Part shown: in pieces, positions 25,401 through 33,150 of the stretch
How positions within the stretch are numbered: the first letter of the stretch is position 1
How the letters are laid out: the number at the start of each line of letters is the position of its first letter
Notes under the pieces: generated by a model
What the model saw: only the letters and a program-made list of their open reading frames with translations
Told to the model about the DNA's origin: nothing
The model's database searches: none
NCBI RefSeq assembly: GCF_046097065.1
Contig: NZ_CP175563.1
Coordinates: forward strand, 124,001-188,000
Length of the DNA stretch: 64,000 nucleotides
Reading direction: 5' to 3'
Origin: Syntrophus buswellii
GTDB lineage: Bacteria; Desulfobacterota; Syntrophia; Syntrophales; Syntrophaceae
Program-made: the position numbers and the translations under genes

Positions 25401-26298
25401 GCAGTTGGCCTACAAGCTCATCCGCAAAGGGATCATCTCCCAGGTCTCCATGGAATGCGACTACGAGGAAGGCGAGTGCTCGATCTGCGGCAAACGCGTC
25501 GTTTCGAAGAGCGATTACTGCGTCCACCTGCGCAAGAACAAAGGCGGCGAGCTCCAGGGGCAGCCCGTCTACGAAATCCTCCACGGCGTCACTTTCACCG
25601 GGCTCGGGCTCCTCGACCGCAAAGGCGCGGACGAAAACGCTCGCATCCTGAAAGTCGCCGCGGCGGAAAACGATGGTTCGACAACCCACTCTGAAGGAGG
25701 TCCGACAATGGACGAGAAACAAAAGGATACCGAGGAACGGGCGACGGAAGCCGCCAAAAAGAAGGACGACGGCGGCGGTGGGACCGCGCCCGATGACAAG
25801 ACCCGGCTCAAGGAGTTGGAGCGGGAGAACAAGGAACTCAAACAGCAGGTTCTCGCGCTGCAGAAGCAGCTCGAGGAACTGGAGGCGGAGAAAAAGGCCG
25901 CCGCGAACAGGAGCCGGGCCCAGAAGCTCCTGCGCAAGATCGAGAAGAGCGGGCTGGCATTCGAGAGCGACGAGGATCGCGAACAGGAGCTGAGCCGTCT
26001 GGCCGGTCTTTCCGACGACGCCTTCGCCGCCAGCGAAGCCGCTTTCGAGCGGATGATGAAGGCCGCTTCCCGCGGTCACTCCGAGGACAAGGACGCGAAG
26101 GACCGAGGAGCGGGCGCGGAAACCGCGAAGGCGTCATGCGGTTGCGACGACCCGCCCCTGCGCAGCGACGCGGGCGTCCGTCCGAAGGATGTGGAAGACA
26201 AAAAGACGAGCCTCGAGGACCGGCTGAAGAGCGGCTTCATGGCCGCTTACCGGCAACGAGTGGCGACGGCGACCGGCGAACCGGTTTCGACCAACTGA
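22435..26298 (+). CDS. tandem DNA adenine methyltransferases fused to head protease and scaffold
   Basis: 1,287 residues in one uninterrupted frame. Methyltransferase 1 (about 45-390): YIGSKQKLV, DAFSGSAVVA, catalytic DPPY near 249. A spacer (about 395-500) has RNPDEFEPDSFRRK and DGWTMEKAKEWIDKH. Methyltransferase 2 (about 520-880): FMGSKYLML, DAFSGGANVA, DPPY near 737. Both fit the D12/COG3392 N6-adenine class. Head maturation protease (about 905-1070): KHSQDF with H950, ISQVSMEC with S1002/S1005, and a zinc-knuckle-like CSICGKR...YCVHL insertion. Finally a charged coiled-coil scaffold (1092-1287) with its own start. GGAG precedes ATG 22435. Position before decoration and capsid genes confirms the protease role; the methyltransferase fusion is very unusual. 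Confidence 0.8.
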   Translation: MELFATDRERLAFLLETDAALDLDFEALEAQAEAAAEEPSPEQRPKYITNYIGSKQKLVDWIWKHTPEGVESAADAFSGSAVVAYMYKTKGLRVLANDRLRYCHHAARAIIENDKVRLSDEDLEALLADNAKAGTFVRDNFKGIFFAKGVHGLIDTIRANVDKLSGFKKDIALFALGKTCMSGKGGFGHFSSSTRYGKREDTPEEFKERLRKNVARINALVFDNGKECKASRKDINDFLPEAKADLAYFDPPYATEFSTTNYEKSYHFVEGLMTYWEGLTLVEDSKTKHYETDHKTVTRANAAKFFESFLGNAKHFPHWLISYRDHAYPNESEMRRIIASLGRDSSMRSHDHHYAITSRHGEASHAKERLFICRRAEGAERSAKASTEDSLRAEAVWEETENEVRYRVRNPDEFEPDSFRRKPLEGVDGVAIIIGRLKKEFVPEGGNPRSMVLQAYRFVRKTEKNPDGWTMEKAKEWIDKHEAGRAVDAALRVEENLIALADAPLGESLDLLSCQAGKAESVRVTGFMGSKYLMLGWIESHAPKDAESILDAFSGGANVAYHFKRKGLKVIANDLLRYPHHLARAVVENSSETLSDEDVDRILAPNADAGTFIVDHFYGYYYTKPVLRWLDQVWANIQKLHGYKKDLALAALGTTVKAKSAFGQFSRSKMHRKADLDTDASLEQSQLSNPPLSKFIESFRRSVGQLNRLVFDNGKECKAFNLDAAEAVRRFGADVLYLDPPYVTEFGSNDYEDSLHFIEGLMTRWADKELQDNPRRNYPSRTRYTKESIRSLMETMAADARGKYGTVLLSYRDRAFPREEEIKEIFAEHYGLVRVRGMEVDYNIAKDIGREGKHARELLFVASKSRGAARSKADTRAPAACHTSFPVELSLDTFTGLQTEAAALDQAAGDPQFTFILCRAGTNKNGDHFTPDELAARYMTAVNKKIDLKHSQDFTDIVGGIVGADYVEDESGGRIECAGELYVSDSPHAQLAYKLIRKGIISQVSMECDYEEGECSICGKRVVSKSDYCVHLRKNKGGELQGQPVYEILHGVTFTGLGLLDRKGADENARILKVAAAENDGSTTHSEGGPTMDEKQKDTEERATEAAKKKDDGGGGTAPDDKTRLKELERENKELKQQVLALQKQLEELEAEKKAAANRSRAQKLLRKIEKSGLAFESDEDREQELSRLAGLSDDAFAASEAAFERMMKAASRGHSEDKDAKDRGAGAETAKASCGCDDPPLRSDAGVRPKDVEDKKTSLEDRLKSGFMAAYRQRVATATGEPVSTN
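25708..26298 (+). CDS. nested in-frame scaffold protein
   Basis: An ATG at 25708, in frame inside the protease gene, follows a near-perfect AAGGAGGT (25694-25701) with 6 bases between. It would give a separate 196-residue protein of acidic, Lys/Glu-rich coiled coil (LKELERENKELKQQVLALQK) typical of capsid scaffolds. Lambda C/Nu3 uses the same arrangement, with scaffold translated from within the protease gene. Its C-terminus (LKSGFMAAYRQRVATATG) may bind the capsid protein. Confidence 0.65.
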   Translation: MDEKQKDTEERATEAAKKKDDGGGGTAPDDKTRLKELERENKELKQQVLALQKQLEELEAEKKAAANRSRAQKLLRKIEKSGLAFESDEDREQELSRLAGLSDDAFAASEAAFERMMKAASRGHSEDKDAKDRGAGAETAKASCGCDDPPLRSDAGVRPKDVEDKKTSLEDRLKSGFMAAYRQRVATATGEPVSTN

Positions 26299-26314
26299 CA
26301 AAGGAGGAATGACC

Positions 26315-26677
26315 ATGGCTTTCATCAATCCCAATCACCGGGGCCTCGCATACGGCGACGGCTACCTGCAGGGCGACGGCCAACTCGGCCAGGTGGTGAG
26401 GATCGTCGGCAACGACCTCTTCGCCGTGAACACCACGCCGACGGCCAAGTCCTTCGGCATTCTGATCAAGGACTACAAGAACGGAGAGATGCCCGGCATC
26501 TACTGCATGGGCGGCGTCTACGAGACCGACGTCTTCGAAGGGACCGTGAATCCCGGCGACGACCTGAAGGTTTCGGCCAACGGCAAACTCACCGCGGGCG
26601 TGCAGGCGGGCGAGGAAGTCATCGCCCGGGCCGTCTCCGTCTCCGGCGGAACGATCAAGTTCCGGATGCTCATCTGA
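26315..26677 (+). CDS. head decoration protein
   Basis: 120 residues, beta-rich and Gly-rich (GDGYLQGDGQLGQVVRIVGN; VNPGDDLKVSANGKLTAGVQ). Small proteins of this kind between protease/scaffold and major capsid genes usually coat and stabilise the capsid, as lambda gpD does. AAGGAGG at 26301-26307 places the start at ATG 26315; the ATG at 26309 is too close to that site. Confidence 0.65.
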   Translation: MAFINPNHRGLAYGDGYLQGDGQLGQVVRIVGNDLFAVNTTPTAKSFGILIKDYKNGEMPGIYCMGGVYETDVFEGTVNPGDDLKVSANGKLTAGVQAGEEVIARAVSVSGGTIKFRMLI

Positions 26678-26695
26678 TTACAGGAGGAAAACGAT

Positions 26696-27559
26696 ATGGA
26701 GACGATCCGCATGAACGTGCACAGCCAGGAATACATGGAGACGATGGCGCGCCTGATGTCCGAGGCGCTCGAGTCCCCGGAAGGGATGCGCGCACTGGCC
26801 GCGGCCATCGCCGAACCCATCGAACAGGAAATCAAACGCAAGGAGATCTCTTCGCTCCTGCTCACGAAGCACACTCTGCCCAAGGGAGAGCGCCCTCTTT
26901 ACCAGAAGAAGCCCAAAGTGAAGGCCTACTGGATTTCCACCGAAGGCGAGGCTCAGGAGCAGGAAGTCGGCAAGGACGAAGTGGAGTTTCCCACCAACCG
27001 CATCCACTCCGCACCTATGGTCGACGTTTCGGTGCTCAAGAACGGCAACATCGGCACTTTGATGGACATCCAGACCTCGGCCGCGGACGAAATCCGCAAG
27101 GAGATCGACAAGCGGACCATTACGGTGCTTTCGGCGGCGGTTCCCGCGGCCAACACCGTGGAGGTGACCGGCGCGACCCTCACCGAGGAGGCGCTCAACG
27201 AGGCGATCTCCATCATCGAAGACCTCGAGTTGACGGTGAAGTACATCGTCATGAGGGGCCGGCGTTTCAATGACCTGCGGGGCTGGAACCTCGACCCGGA
27301 AACCAAAGCCGAACTGCGGGCCAAGGGCGTCATCAAGAACTACGGGACCGGCGGCATTCTGTTGACCGCTGCGCAGGCCATCGACGAGGTGCTGCTCATC
27401 CCCGACGAGGAAGTGGGCAAGTTGCCGGTGCGCGAAAACCTCAAGACCGAAGCCATCGAGCAGAAGACCCGCTTCAAGACGGGCTGGCTCGTCTGGTCGG
27501 AACTGGGGCAAGGCATCACCCGCCCGGACATTCTCGCCAAGATCAAGATTCTCGGCTGA
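26696..27559 (+). CDS. major capsid protein
   Basis: 287 residues, HK97-fold type by context and pattern: a helical N-arm, KKPKVKAYWISTEGEAQ, FPTNRIHSAPMVDVSVL, ADEIRKEIDKRTITVLSAAV, and a C-terminal FKTGWLVWSELGQGIT. GGAGG lies 9 bases upstream of ATG 26696. It follows protease, scaffold and decoration genes, the standard head order. The N-terminal segment may be removed by the upstream protease. Confidence 0.8.
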   Translation: METIRMNVHSQEYMETMARLMSEALESPEGMRALAAAIAEPIEQEIKRKEISSLLLTKHTLPKGERPLYQKKPKVKAYWISTEGEAQEQEVGKDEVEFPTNRIHSAPMVDVSVLKNGNIGTLMDIQTSAADEIRKEIDKRTITVLSAAVPAANTVEVTGATLTEEALNEAISIIEDLELTVKYIVMRGRRFNDLRGWNLDPETKAELRAKGVIKNYGTGGILLTAAQAIDEVLLIPDEEVGKLPVRENLKTEAIEQKTRFKTGWLVWSELGQGITRPDILAKIKILG

Positions 27560-27571
27560 CGGAGGTGAACC

Positions 27572-27934
27572 GTGACGGTGAAACTGAAGAACATCCGACC
27601 GGGAGTCCTGATCATCGCCGACGCCAAGCTGCGTCTCGATCCGGGCGAGACCTTTGAAACGGACGCGCTTTCCCCCCAAATGGAATCGGCGTTGTCCGCG
27701 GGAAGGCTCGCGCGGATGGACGGCGGAGATGATAAGCCGAGAGAGGAATCAACCTCGTCGGCCGAGTCGCGGCGAGAGGACATCACCGATCTTACCGCAG
27801 CCGAGGCTATTTCCCGGATCGGCGTCGAAAAGGACCCTGACAAACTTAAAGCCCACTTGGCGGGCGAGAAACGACGAACGGTGATCGACGCCCTCAAGAA
27901 GCGGCTGACGGAGGTGGAAGGTGGCGCTGGCTGA
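27572..27934 (+). CDS. head-tail connector region protein
   Basis: 120 residues. The N-terminal half is beta-rich (RPGVLIIADAKLRLDPGETF) and the C-terminal half helical with ITDLTAAEAISRIG and DALKKRLTEVE, like a small helix-extension-helix module. The GTG start has GGAGGT 5 bases upstream. It overlaps the next gene by 14 bases. Location after the capsid gene suggests a minor head or connector component; no firm family. Confidence 0.55.
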   Translation: MTVKLKNIRPGVLIIADAKLRLDPGETFETDALSPQMESALSAGRLARMDGGDDKPREESTSSAESRREDITDLTAAEAISRIGVEKDPDKLKAHLAGEKRRTVIDALKKRLTEVEGGAG

Positions 27935-28379
27935 TCTCGTCGTCGTTCTCCGGACCGACCTGTCCGACCCCCAGGGCGAGCTGTTTACAGATGACGTCCT
28001 TTCCCGATGCATCCTGAAGGGCGTGTATCGTTTGGCTCGCGACCTCGAGCTTTCCCTGTCCGTCGTGAACGGAGAGGTGGTTCCGGAGCCGGAAGGCGAG
28101 ACTCGTGAACTGCTGCTTTTACTTGGCCAAATACATGCCTGTCAAGTCATGCGGGCCCAGACCGCCAATGCGTTTTCCTTTTCCAGCGGCGACAAGCGGG
28201 TGGATAAAACCAAGCAACCCGAGCATTGGGCCGGGCTCGAGGAAGACCTCAAGGCCGTGTACAAGCAGCGGCTGAGTGAAATCAAACCGGGAGCCGCCGT
28301 ATCCCCCGAGGACTACATCATCACCCCCGGAGGACTTGCGCCGGTCATCTACGATCAAGGAAGCGAGCTTGAGCTGTGA
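27921..28379 (+). CDS. putative head-tail adaptor (gp6-like)
   Basis: 152 residues. LADLVVVLRTDLSDPQGELF, DVLSRCILKGVYRLARD and a helical C-terminus (LEEDLKAVYKQRLSEI) fit the helical adaptor that docks onto the portal in many tailed phages. The GTG start has GGAGG upstream. It overlaps both neighbours. Confidence 0.55.
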   Translation: MALADLVVVLRTDLSDPQGELFTDDVLSRCILKGVYRLARDLELSLSVVNGEVVPEPEGETRELLLLLGQIHACQVMRAQTANAFSFSSGDKRVDKTKQPEHWAGLEEDLKAVYKQRLSEIKPGAAVSPEDYIITPGGLAPVIYDQGSELEL

Positions 28380-28738
28380 CCCTCTTGAGCGATCCCGAGA
28401 AAGCGGCGGCCGCCGGGGACGTAAAGGAACTGATCCTGGCAAGCTCACAGGAAGCCTCGTTGCTGCGCGCCGTTTCGGGCGAGCGATTGTATGGATCGGA
28501 CGACGCATCGTTCACTGAAGTGGAGACCTTTCCGCTCGAGTTCATCGAAACGCCGCCGGAGGACCTCGCCAACAAGATCGACGCCACGGCCTGCGTGCTC
28601 CCCGCCCTGGATGTGAGACCGGAAGACCGGGTGCGCAGCGGGGCGGACGTTTTTCGGGTTCAGACCGCAGTGGAAGAGCGCCTTTTCGGCGTCGTGACCC
28701 ACAAGGTGCTGAAGCTGGTGCGTCAGCATGGGAGTTAA
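28376..28738 (+). CDS. putative head closure protein
   Basis: 120 residues, beta-rich: FTEVETFPLEFIETPPED, DRVRSGADVFRVQTAVEERL, GVVTHKVLKLVRQHG. Position between adaptor and tail-completion genes matches head-closure/stopper proteins. The GTG start overlaps the previous stop. Assignment is by order, not by a diagnostic motif. Confidence 0.45.
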   Translation: MTLLSDPEKAAAAGDVKELILASSQEASLLRAVSGERLYGSDDASFTEVETFPLEFIETPPEDLANKIDATACVLPALDVRPEDRVRSGADVFRVQTAVEERLFGVVTHKVLKLVRQHGS

Positions 28739-29213
28739 GCGTTTCGGTGATTGGGAAAAGGCGAAAGCGAAGCTGTCCGCCAATCCCGGAGCCCGGCTCG
28801 CCCTGGCAATCCGGCAGGCGACCATCAAGAACGCCATTCTCCTCGTCCGCGAGATCAAGCGCGGCATTCGGTCCCAGGCTCCCGGCGGAAAGGCGTTCGT
28901 CAAGTTGGCCGAGAGCACCATCGCGCGCAAGGGCTCCAGCAAGGCCCTGATCGACACCGGCTTCCTCGTCAATTCGATCACTCAGCGCATCCTTTCGGAC
29001 CGGGCTTTCGTGGGACTCCTGCGCGGCACTGTCAACAAGGACGGCGACGACCTGGTGAACATTGGCGCGGTGATGGAGTACGGAGCCACCATCCAGCATC
29101 CCAACGGCGCGGTGATTGTCATCCCGCCCCGTCCCTTCCTGCATCCCACGATGGAAAAGTACCGCGAGCAGATCATCGAGAACTACCGCCAGGCCATCCG
29201 CGCTGCGCTCTGA
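28728..29213 (+). CDS. tail completion / virion morphogenesis protein (HK97 gp10-like)
   Basis: 161 residues. LLVREIKRGIRSQAPGGKAF, KALIDTGFLVNSITQRI, VNIGAVMEYGATIQHPNGAV and IPPRPFLHPTMEKYREQI form the familiar pattern of gp10/virion morphogenesis proteins (a DTG...L..SI segment, then EYG, then RPF). It finishes the neck so that tail and head can join. It overlaps the previous gene by 11 bases and is the last gene before element copy E. Confidence 0.7.
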   Translation: MGVKRFGDWEKAKAKLSANPGARLALAIRQATIKNAILLVREIKRGIRSQAPGGKAFVKLAESTIARKGSSKALIDTGFLVNSITQRILSDRAFVGLLRGTVNKDGDDLVNIGAVMEYGATIQHPNGAVIVIPPRPFLHPTMEKYREQIIENYRQAIRAAL

Positions 29214-29219
29214 TCCCCG

Positions 29220-29251
29220 CCGACACTTCCCGTCCGGCTCCGGTAGGTATC
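29220..29251 (+). promoter_or_regulatory. phage bipartite intergenic element, copy E
   Basis: CCGACA, 14 bases, CCGGTAGGTATC, 7 bases after a stop codon and 36 bases before the TTG start at 29288. Confidence 0.7.
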
Positions 29252-29287
29252 CAGCGGAAACGTTCGCTTGAGCCGGAGGAACCGGAA

Positions 29288-29836
29288 TTGGAAACCGTTC
29301 GCACAGTCGTTGAAAACCTGATCCGCCTGATTAAAGCGGAGATCGCCCCGGACGCGGTGCTCGTCGCCGCGGACGATGTCTTCGAGGTGCCCAACGTCCC
29401 GAGCTTGATCCTGCAGGGACCGGCGTTGGCGGAAAACGGCGACCGCCGCACCATGGCCCACATAGTGGAGAAAGATGTCCCGAACCTCGTTTATGAACAG
29501 TGTCGGCATCCCCGGCTCTACCACCTCGACTTCGACGTCATCGTCACCGCCGGCCATGAAGGCGATCTGCTGGACCTCCAGGAACGGGTGGCCCGTTTCT
29601 ATCAGCTCCATCCGGTCCTGGCCGTGGAAGACCGTGGCTCCCTCAACCTGACGGAGATCGTCCCCTTGGGCGGGTTGCGACGGGTGAACCTGTCCAACCT
29701 GCGCCAGAGCAGCGGCCGCTGCCGGATCGAGGACTGCCCGGTTTACGACGGCCTCGTCGAAACGGGCCCGCTCATCAAAGACCGCCGCTTCGAGTTCCGG
29801 GACGGCGTCGAGGAGGATCGGCTCCATACCCCATGA
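29288..29836 (+). CDS. putative tail terminator-like protein
   Basis: 182 residues. TTG 29288 is preceded by GGAGGA (29275-29280) with 7 bases between, and is the first good site after element copy E. Features: VVENLIRLIKAEI, VPNVPSLILQGPAL, YHLDFDVIVTAGHEGDLLDL, LNLTEIVPLGGL. A small alpha/beta protein between neck and sheath genes is usually the tail terminator, but no diagnostic residue identifies it. Confidence 0.5.
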   Translation: METVRTVVENLIRLIKAEIAPDAVLVAADDVFEVPNVPSLILQGPALAENGDRRTMAHIVEKDVPNLVYEQCRHPRLYHLDFDVIVTAGHEGDLLDLQERVARFYQLHPVLAVEDRGSLNLTEIVPLGGLRRVNLSNLRQSSGRCRIEDCPVYDGLVETGPLIKDRRFEFRDGVEEDRLHTP

Positions 29837-29853
29837 AACAAGGAGGAACCACT

Positions 29854-30123
29854 GTGATCGAAATCAAGAATCTTCTGTTCCAACCGCTCACGTTCCACCT
29901 CGCAGGAAGCGGTCGGGGGCTTCATCTGAATCCCCGCGAGCGCAGAACGCTGGGTGAGGACGACATTTCCCCCGAGATCGATGCCGCGGCAAAGCGGGGC
30001 TTCGTGTCGCTGACGCCGGCGACGCCGACCGTTCCCGAACCCGAGACGCCGCGGGAAGAGCCGGTCGAGACCGAGACGGAGAACACCGGCGCAAACAGCG
30101 GCAAACGTCGGAAACGGAGGTAA
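29854..30123 (+). CDS. small protein upstream of the sheath
   Basis: 89 residues. GTG 29854 has AGGAGG at 29841-29846; the ATG at 29833 lies upstream of that site. N-terminal LLFQPLTFHLAGSGRGLHL is beta-rich, the C-terminus is Pro/Glu-rich and then basic (SGKRRKRR). It resembles the N-terminal half of the protein at 27572, suggesting a small shared fold. Function unknown. Confidence 0.5.
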   Translation: MIEIKNLLFQPLTFHLAGSGRGLHLNPRERRTLGEDDISPEIDAAAKRGFVSLTPATPTVPEPETPREEPVETETENTGANSGKRRKRR

Positions 30124-30126
30124 CCC

Positions 30127-31983
30127 ATGGGCACGTATCTTTCACCGGGCATCTATACCCGCGAAGTCGACTTCAGCTTTTACGTCAAGCAGATATCCAC
30201 CTCCTCCTGCGGCATGGTGGGTGTGGCCGAACGCGGCCCTATCAATAAGCCCGTTCTGGTCACGAGCTGGGAGCAGTTCATCAACAAGTTCGGCTCCTAC
30301 CTGCAGGCCGGATACCTCGCCTACGCCGCAAGGGCGTTCTTCGACAACGGCGGCTCCGTCCTTTTCGTGAACCGCATCGCCCATCTGACCGACCCCACGG
30401 ATCGGAACACCCTGACCGCCGTGAAAGCCCAGGTCGTCCTCAAGGACCGGCGCGTGGCGACGGCGTCACTTGTAACCGGCACCGTCGGCACGGATCGCAT
30501 CGCGTGGCGGGCGATTCAGCCGGGGGCCGCGGGAAACGCCGTCTCCGTCGAACTCGTCGCTGCGGGAAATGACACCCCTTTGTCTATCGGCGTCCTCGGA
30601 CAGGCCGTCACCGTCAACTTGGCCACCGATGGGGCGGGCGATCCTGTTTCCACAGCGGACCAGGTGGTCGCCGCGGTCGTCGGTTCTCCGGAGGCCTCCG
30701 CGCTGGTCACGGCGGAAACTCAGGATGCGGGTATCGTCCAAGCCGCAGCCTCGGCAAGCTTGTCCGGAGGCATGGACGCGATGGACACGCTCAAGGTGCG
30801 GGCGGCGGATGAAGGAACCTGGGGCGCGCGTCTCTCCGTTCAGGTAGAAGACGGTTCCCTCGATCCGACCGGCGCGTTCAACCTGGTGGTCCGCCACAAG
30901 GGTGAGGTTGTGGAGGTCTTCAAGGACCTCTCGATGGACGAAGCGGCTCCGAACCATGTCGAGCTTGTCGTCAACGAACGGTCGGACTTCATCATCGTCG
31001 AGGACCTCGGCGCGGCATCCGGCGTTCCGGCGGACCGTCCCGTCATCGGAGCATTCGAACTCTCAGGCGGGAACGATGGTCTCACCGGACTGGACGACGC
31101 CGACTACTCCGGCGATCCCTCCCAGCACACAGGCTTCTACGCCTTCGACGAGATCGACGCGCTGAATCTGATCATGGTTCCGGGCGTCACGACCGCCGAG
31201 GTGATCCACGCCGGCATCACCTATGCGGAAAACCGCCAGGACCTCATGCTTCTGGCCGAAGCGCCCATCCACCTCGAACCCCTGGAAGCGGTGGATTTCC
31301 GCAAGGGCCAGGGAATGTATTCCCACGGGGCGTTCAACTCGTCTTATGCCGCGCTCTACTATCCCTGGATCGAGATCAACGACCCGGTGACCGGCAAGCG
31401 CAAGCTCGTTCCGCCCAGCGGAGCCGTGGCCGGGTGCTACGCCCGCAGCGACAAAAAGACCCATGTCTGGTACGCGCCCGCGGGCATCGACCGCGGCCGG
31501 GTCTTCAACGCCTTGTCCCTGGGCTACAAGACCAGCCGGGGCGAACGGGACGTCCTCTATCCCGAGGGCGTCAACGTGATCGCCTCCTTCCCCGACAGCG
31601 GCATCAACATCTGGGGGCAGAAGACGCTGCAAAGCCAGCCCTCGGCCCTCGACCGCGTGAACGTGCGGCGGCTGATGATGTTCATCGAGGAAGCCATCGC
31701 CGAGTCCTCGCGCTTCGTGGTCTTCGAACCCAACAACCCGCAGACCTGGCGCGCGCTGATCCGGTTGATCAACCCCTTCATGCAGGACATCAAGGACAAG
31801 GGCGGGCTCTACGACTTCGCCGTCCAGTGCGACGAGGAGACCAACACCCCGGCTGTGATCGACCGTAACGAACTCGTGGCGCGCGTCTTCGTCAAGCCGA
31901 CCAAGACGGCGGAATTCATCGAGCTCAACTTCGTGCTCACCGCCACGGGGGCCGATTTCAAAGAGATCTTCAAGACCGGGTAA
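30127..31983 (+). CDS. contractile tail sheath protein
   Basis: 618 residues. The N-terminal SPGIYTREVDFS, CGMVGVAERGPINKPVLVTS and AARAFFDNGGSVLFVNRI are typical sheath signatures, and the C-terminal region has NVRRLMMFIEEAIAESSRFV, FEPNNPQTWRALIRLINPFM and RVFVKPTKTAEFIELNFV. The sheath polymer contracts to drive the tube through the envelope. Its presence makes this a myovirus-type tail. The tube gene follows 11 bases later. Confidence 0.92.
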   Translation: MGTYLSPGIYTREVDFSFYVKQISTSSCGMVGVAERGPINKPVLVTSWEQFINKFGSYLQAGYLAYAARAFFDNGGSVLFVNRIAHLTDPTDRNTLTAVKAQVVLKDRRVATASLVTGTVGTDRIAWRAIQPGAAGNAVSVELVAAGNDTPLSIGVLGQAVTVNLATDGAGDPVSTADQVVAAVVGSPEASALVTAETQDAGIVQAAASASLSGGMDAMDTLKVRAADEGTWGARLSVQVEDGSLDPTGAFNLVVRHKGEVVEVFKDLSMDEAAPNHVELVVNERSDFIIVEDLGAASGVPADRPVIGAFELSGGNDGLTGLDDADYSGDPSQHTGFYAFDEIDALNLIMVPGVTTAEVIHAGITYAENRQDLMLLAEAPIHLEPLEAVDFRKGQGMYSHGAFNSSYAALYYPWIEINDPVTGKRKLVPPSGAVAGCYARSDKKTHVWYAPAGIDRGRVFNALSLGYKTSRGERDVLYPEGVNVIASFPDSGINIWGQKTLQSQPSALDRVNVRRLMMFIEEAIAESSRFVVFEPNNPQTWRALIRLINPFMQDIKDKGGLYDFAVQCDEETNTPAVIDRNELVARVFVKPTKTAEFIELNFVLTATGADFKEIFKTG

Positions 31984-31994
31984 GGAGGTAAGTC

Positions 31995-32456
31995 ATGCGC
32001 AGCGGCAACATGCCCAAGAGTCTGTATCAGAACTGGCAATTCGCCATCGAGGTGAACGGATTCGATGTGGCGCTTTTCAAGAAAGGCCAGGAACCCAAGA
32101 CCGAGTTCGAGGAGGTGGCTTTCGCTCCCGCCGGTTCCATGTTCGACCAGAAGGTGGCCGGACGGGTCAAGTTCGAGGACATCACCTTGGAGAAAGGGAT
32201 TCTCCAGGATGGCTCCGACGAGGCCGCCAGAGAGTGGATCAAGAAACAGGTGGACGTCAACGCCGTGGTCGGCGGCCTGCCCAACGACTACATGCGCGAT
32301 ATCGACCTCGTCCGCTACGACCGAACCGGAAACGAAACGCGACGGTGGACCCTGCACGGCGCGTGGATCAAGGTCCTGGAGTACGACGAACTCGAGGGCG
32401 CGAACACGGATAACACCATCGAGAAGCTCGCCATTTGCTTCCAGTACTGGACCTGA
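31995..32456 (+). CDS. tail tube protein (gp19-like)
   Basis: 153 residues. YQNWQFAIEVNGFDVALFKK, EFEEVAFAPAGSMFDQKVAG, and VRYDRTGNETRRWTLHGAWI match the gp19/Hcp-like tube family. It forms the inner tube through which DNA passes. AAGGAGG precedes ATG 31995. Sheath-tube gene order is standard. Confidence 0.85.
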   Translation: MRSGNMPKSLYQNWQFAIEVNGFDVALFKKGQEPKTEFEEVAFAPAGSMFDQKVAGRVKFEDITLEKGILQDGSDEAAREWIKKQVDVNAVVGGLPNDYMRDIDLVRYDRTGNETRRWTLHGAWIKVLEYDELEGANTDNTIEKLAICFQYWT

Positions 32457-32472
32457 TCGAAGGAGGTAGACC

Positions 32473-33150
32473 ATGCACACCTTTGAATTGCCGAGCGGTC
32501 TCGAGATCGAGCTCCGGGAGATGACCGGGGCTGAGGAGGAGCTTCTCACCAACCAACGTCTCATCCGCACCGGCGACGCCGTGAACCAGGTACTCAAGAA
32601 CTGCATCGTGCGGCTGGGGGACAATGACGAACCGACGGTGAAGGATGTGCTGGACCTCCTCTCCGGGGACCGGCTGTTCATTCTGGTCCGGCTGCGTCAG
32701 ATCTCGCTCGGCGACGAGGTCGAGCTGGAACTGACCTGCCCGAACACCGCCTGCCGGACGGCGAACGCCGTCACCATCAACATCGAGGAGCTTGAGGTCA
32801 CGCCTTACGGAGAGGAACGGGAATTTGCCTTCGCGCTGCCCGGTTCCGGAGGCAAGGTCCGGTTCGGTTACTTGGACGGCCACAAGGAGAAACGCCTGGC
32901 CGCACTCAAAGAGCCTTCCATTTCGTCCGCCATGTTGATCCGGATCATCGACGTGGCTGGCGCGCCGCCGACCAAGAAGCTCATGAACGACATGTCAATG
33001 CGTGACCGCAGCGCCCTCCGGCAGGAAATGTTGCGAGTGGATGCGGGTGTCGACACGACCGTGGAGACCGACTGCCAATCGTGCGGGACGCGCATCCGCA
33101 CCCGGCTGGAGGCTGAACCGGGTTTTTTGTTTCCTGGAGTTCGCTTGTAA
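32473..33150 (+). CDS. tail assembly chaperone / gp26-like, zero-frame product
   Basis: 225 residues. It starts FELPSGLEIELREMTGAEEE and carries two Cys pairs (CPNTACRT near 94, CQSCGT near 204), suggesting a zinc-binding fold like T4 gp26-type baseplate or tail chaperone proteins. It lies exactly between tube and tape measure, where contractile phages encode tail assembly chaperones. A slippery site in its last codons can extend it in the -1 frame to 33299. Confidence 0.6.
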   Translation: MHTFELPSGLEIELREMTGAEEELLTNQRLIRTGDAVNQVLKNCIVRLGDNDEPTVKDVLDLLSGDRLFILVRLRQISLGDEVELELTCPNTACRTANAVTINIEELEVTPYGEEREFAFALPGSGGKVRFGYLDGHKEKRLAALKEPSISSAMLIRIIDVAGAPPTKKLMNDMSMRDRSALRQEMLRVDAGVDTTVETDCQSCGTRIRTRLEAEPGFLFPGVRL

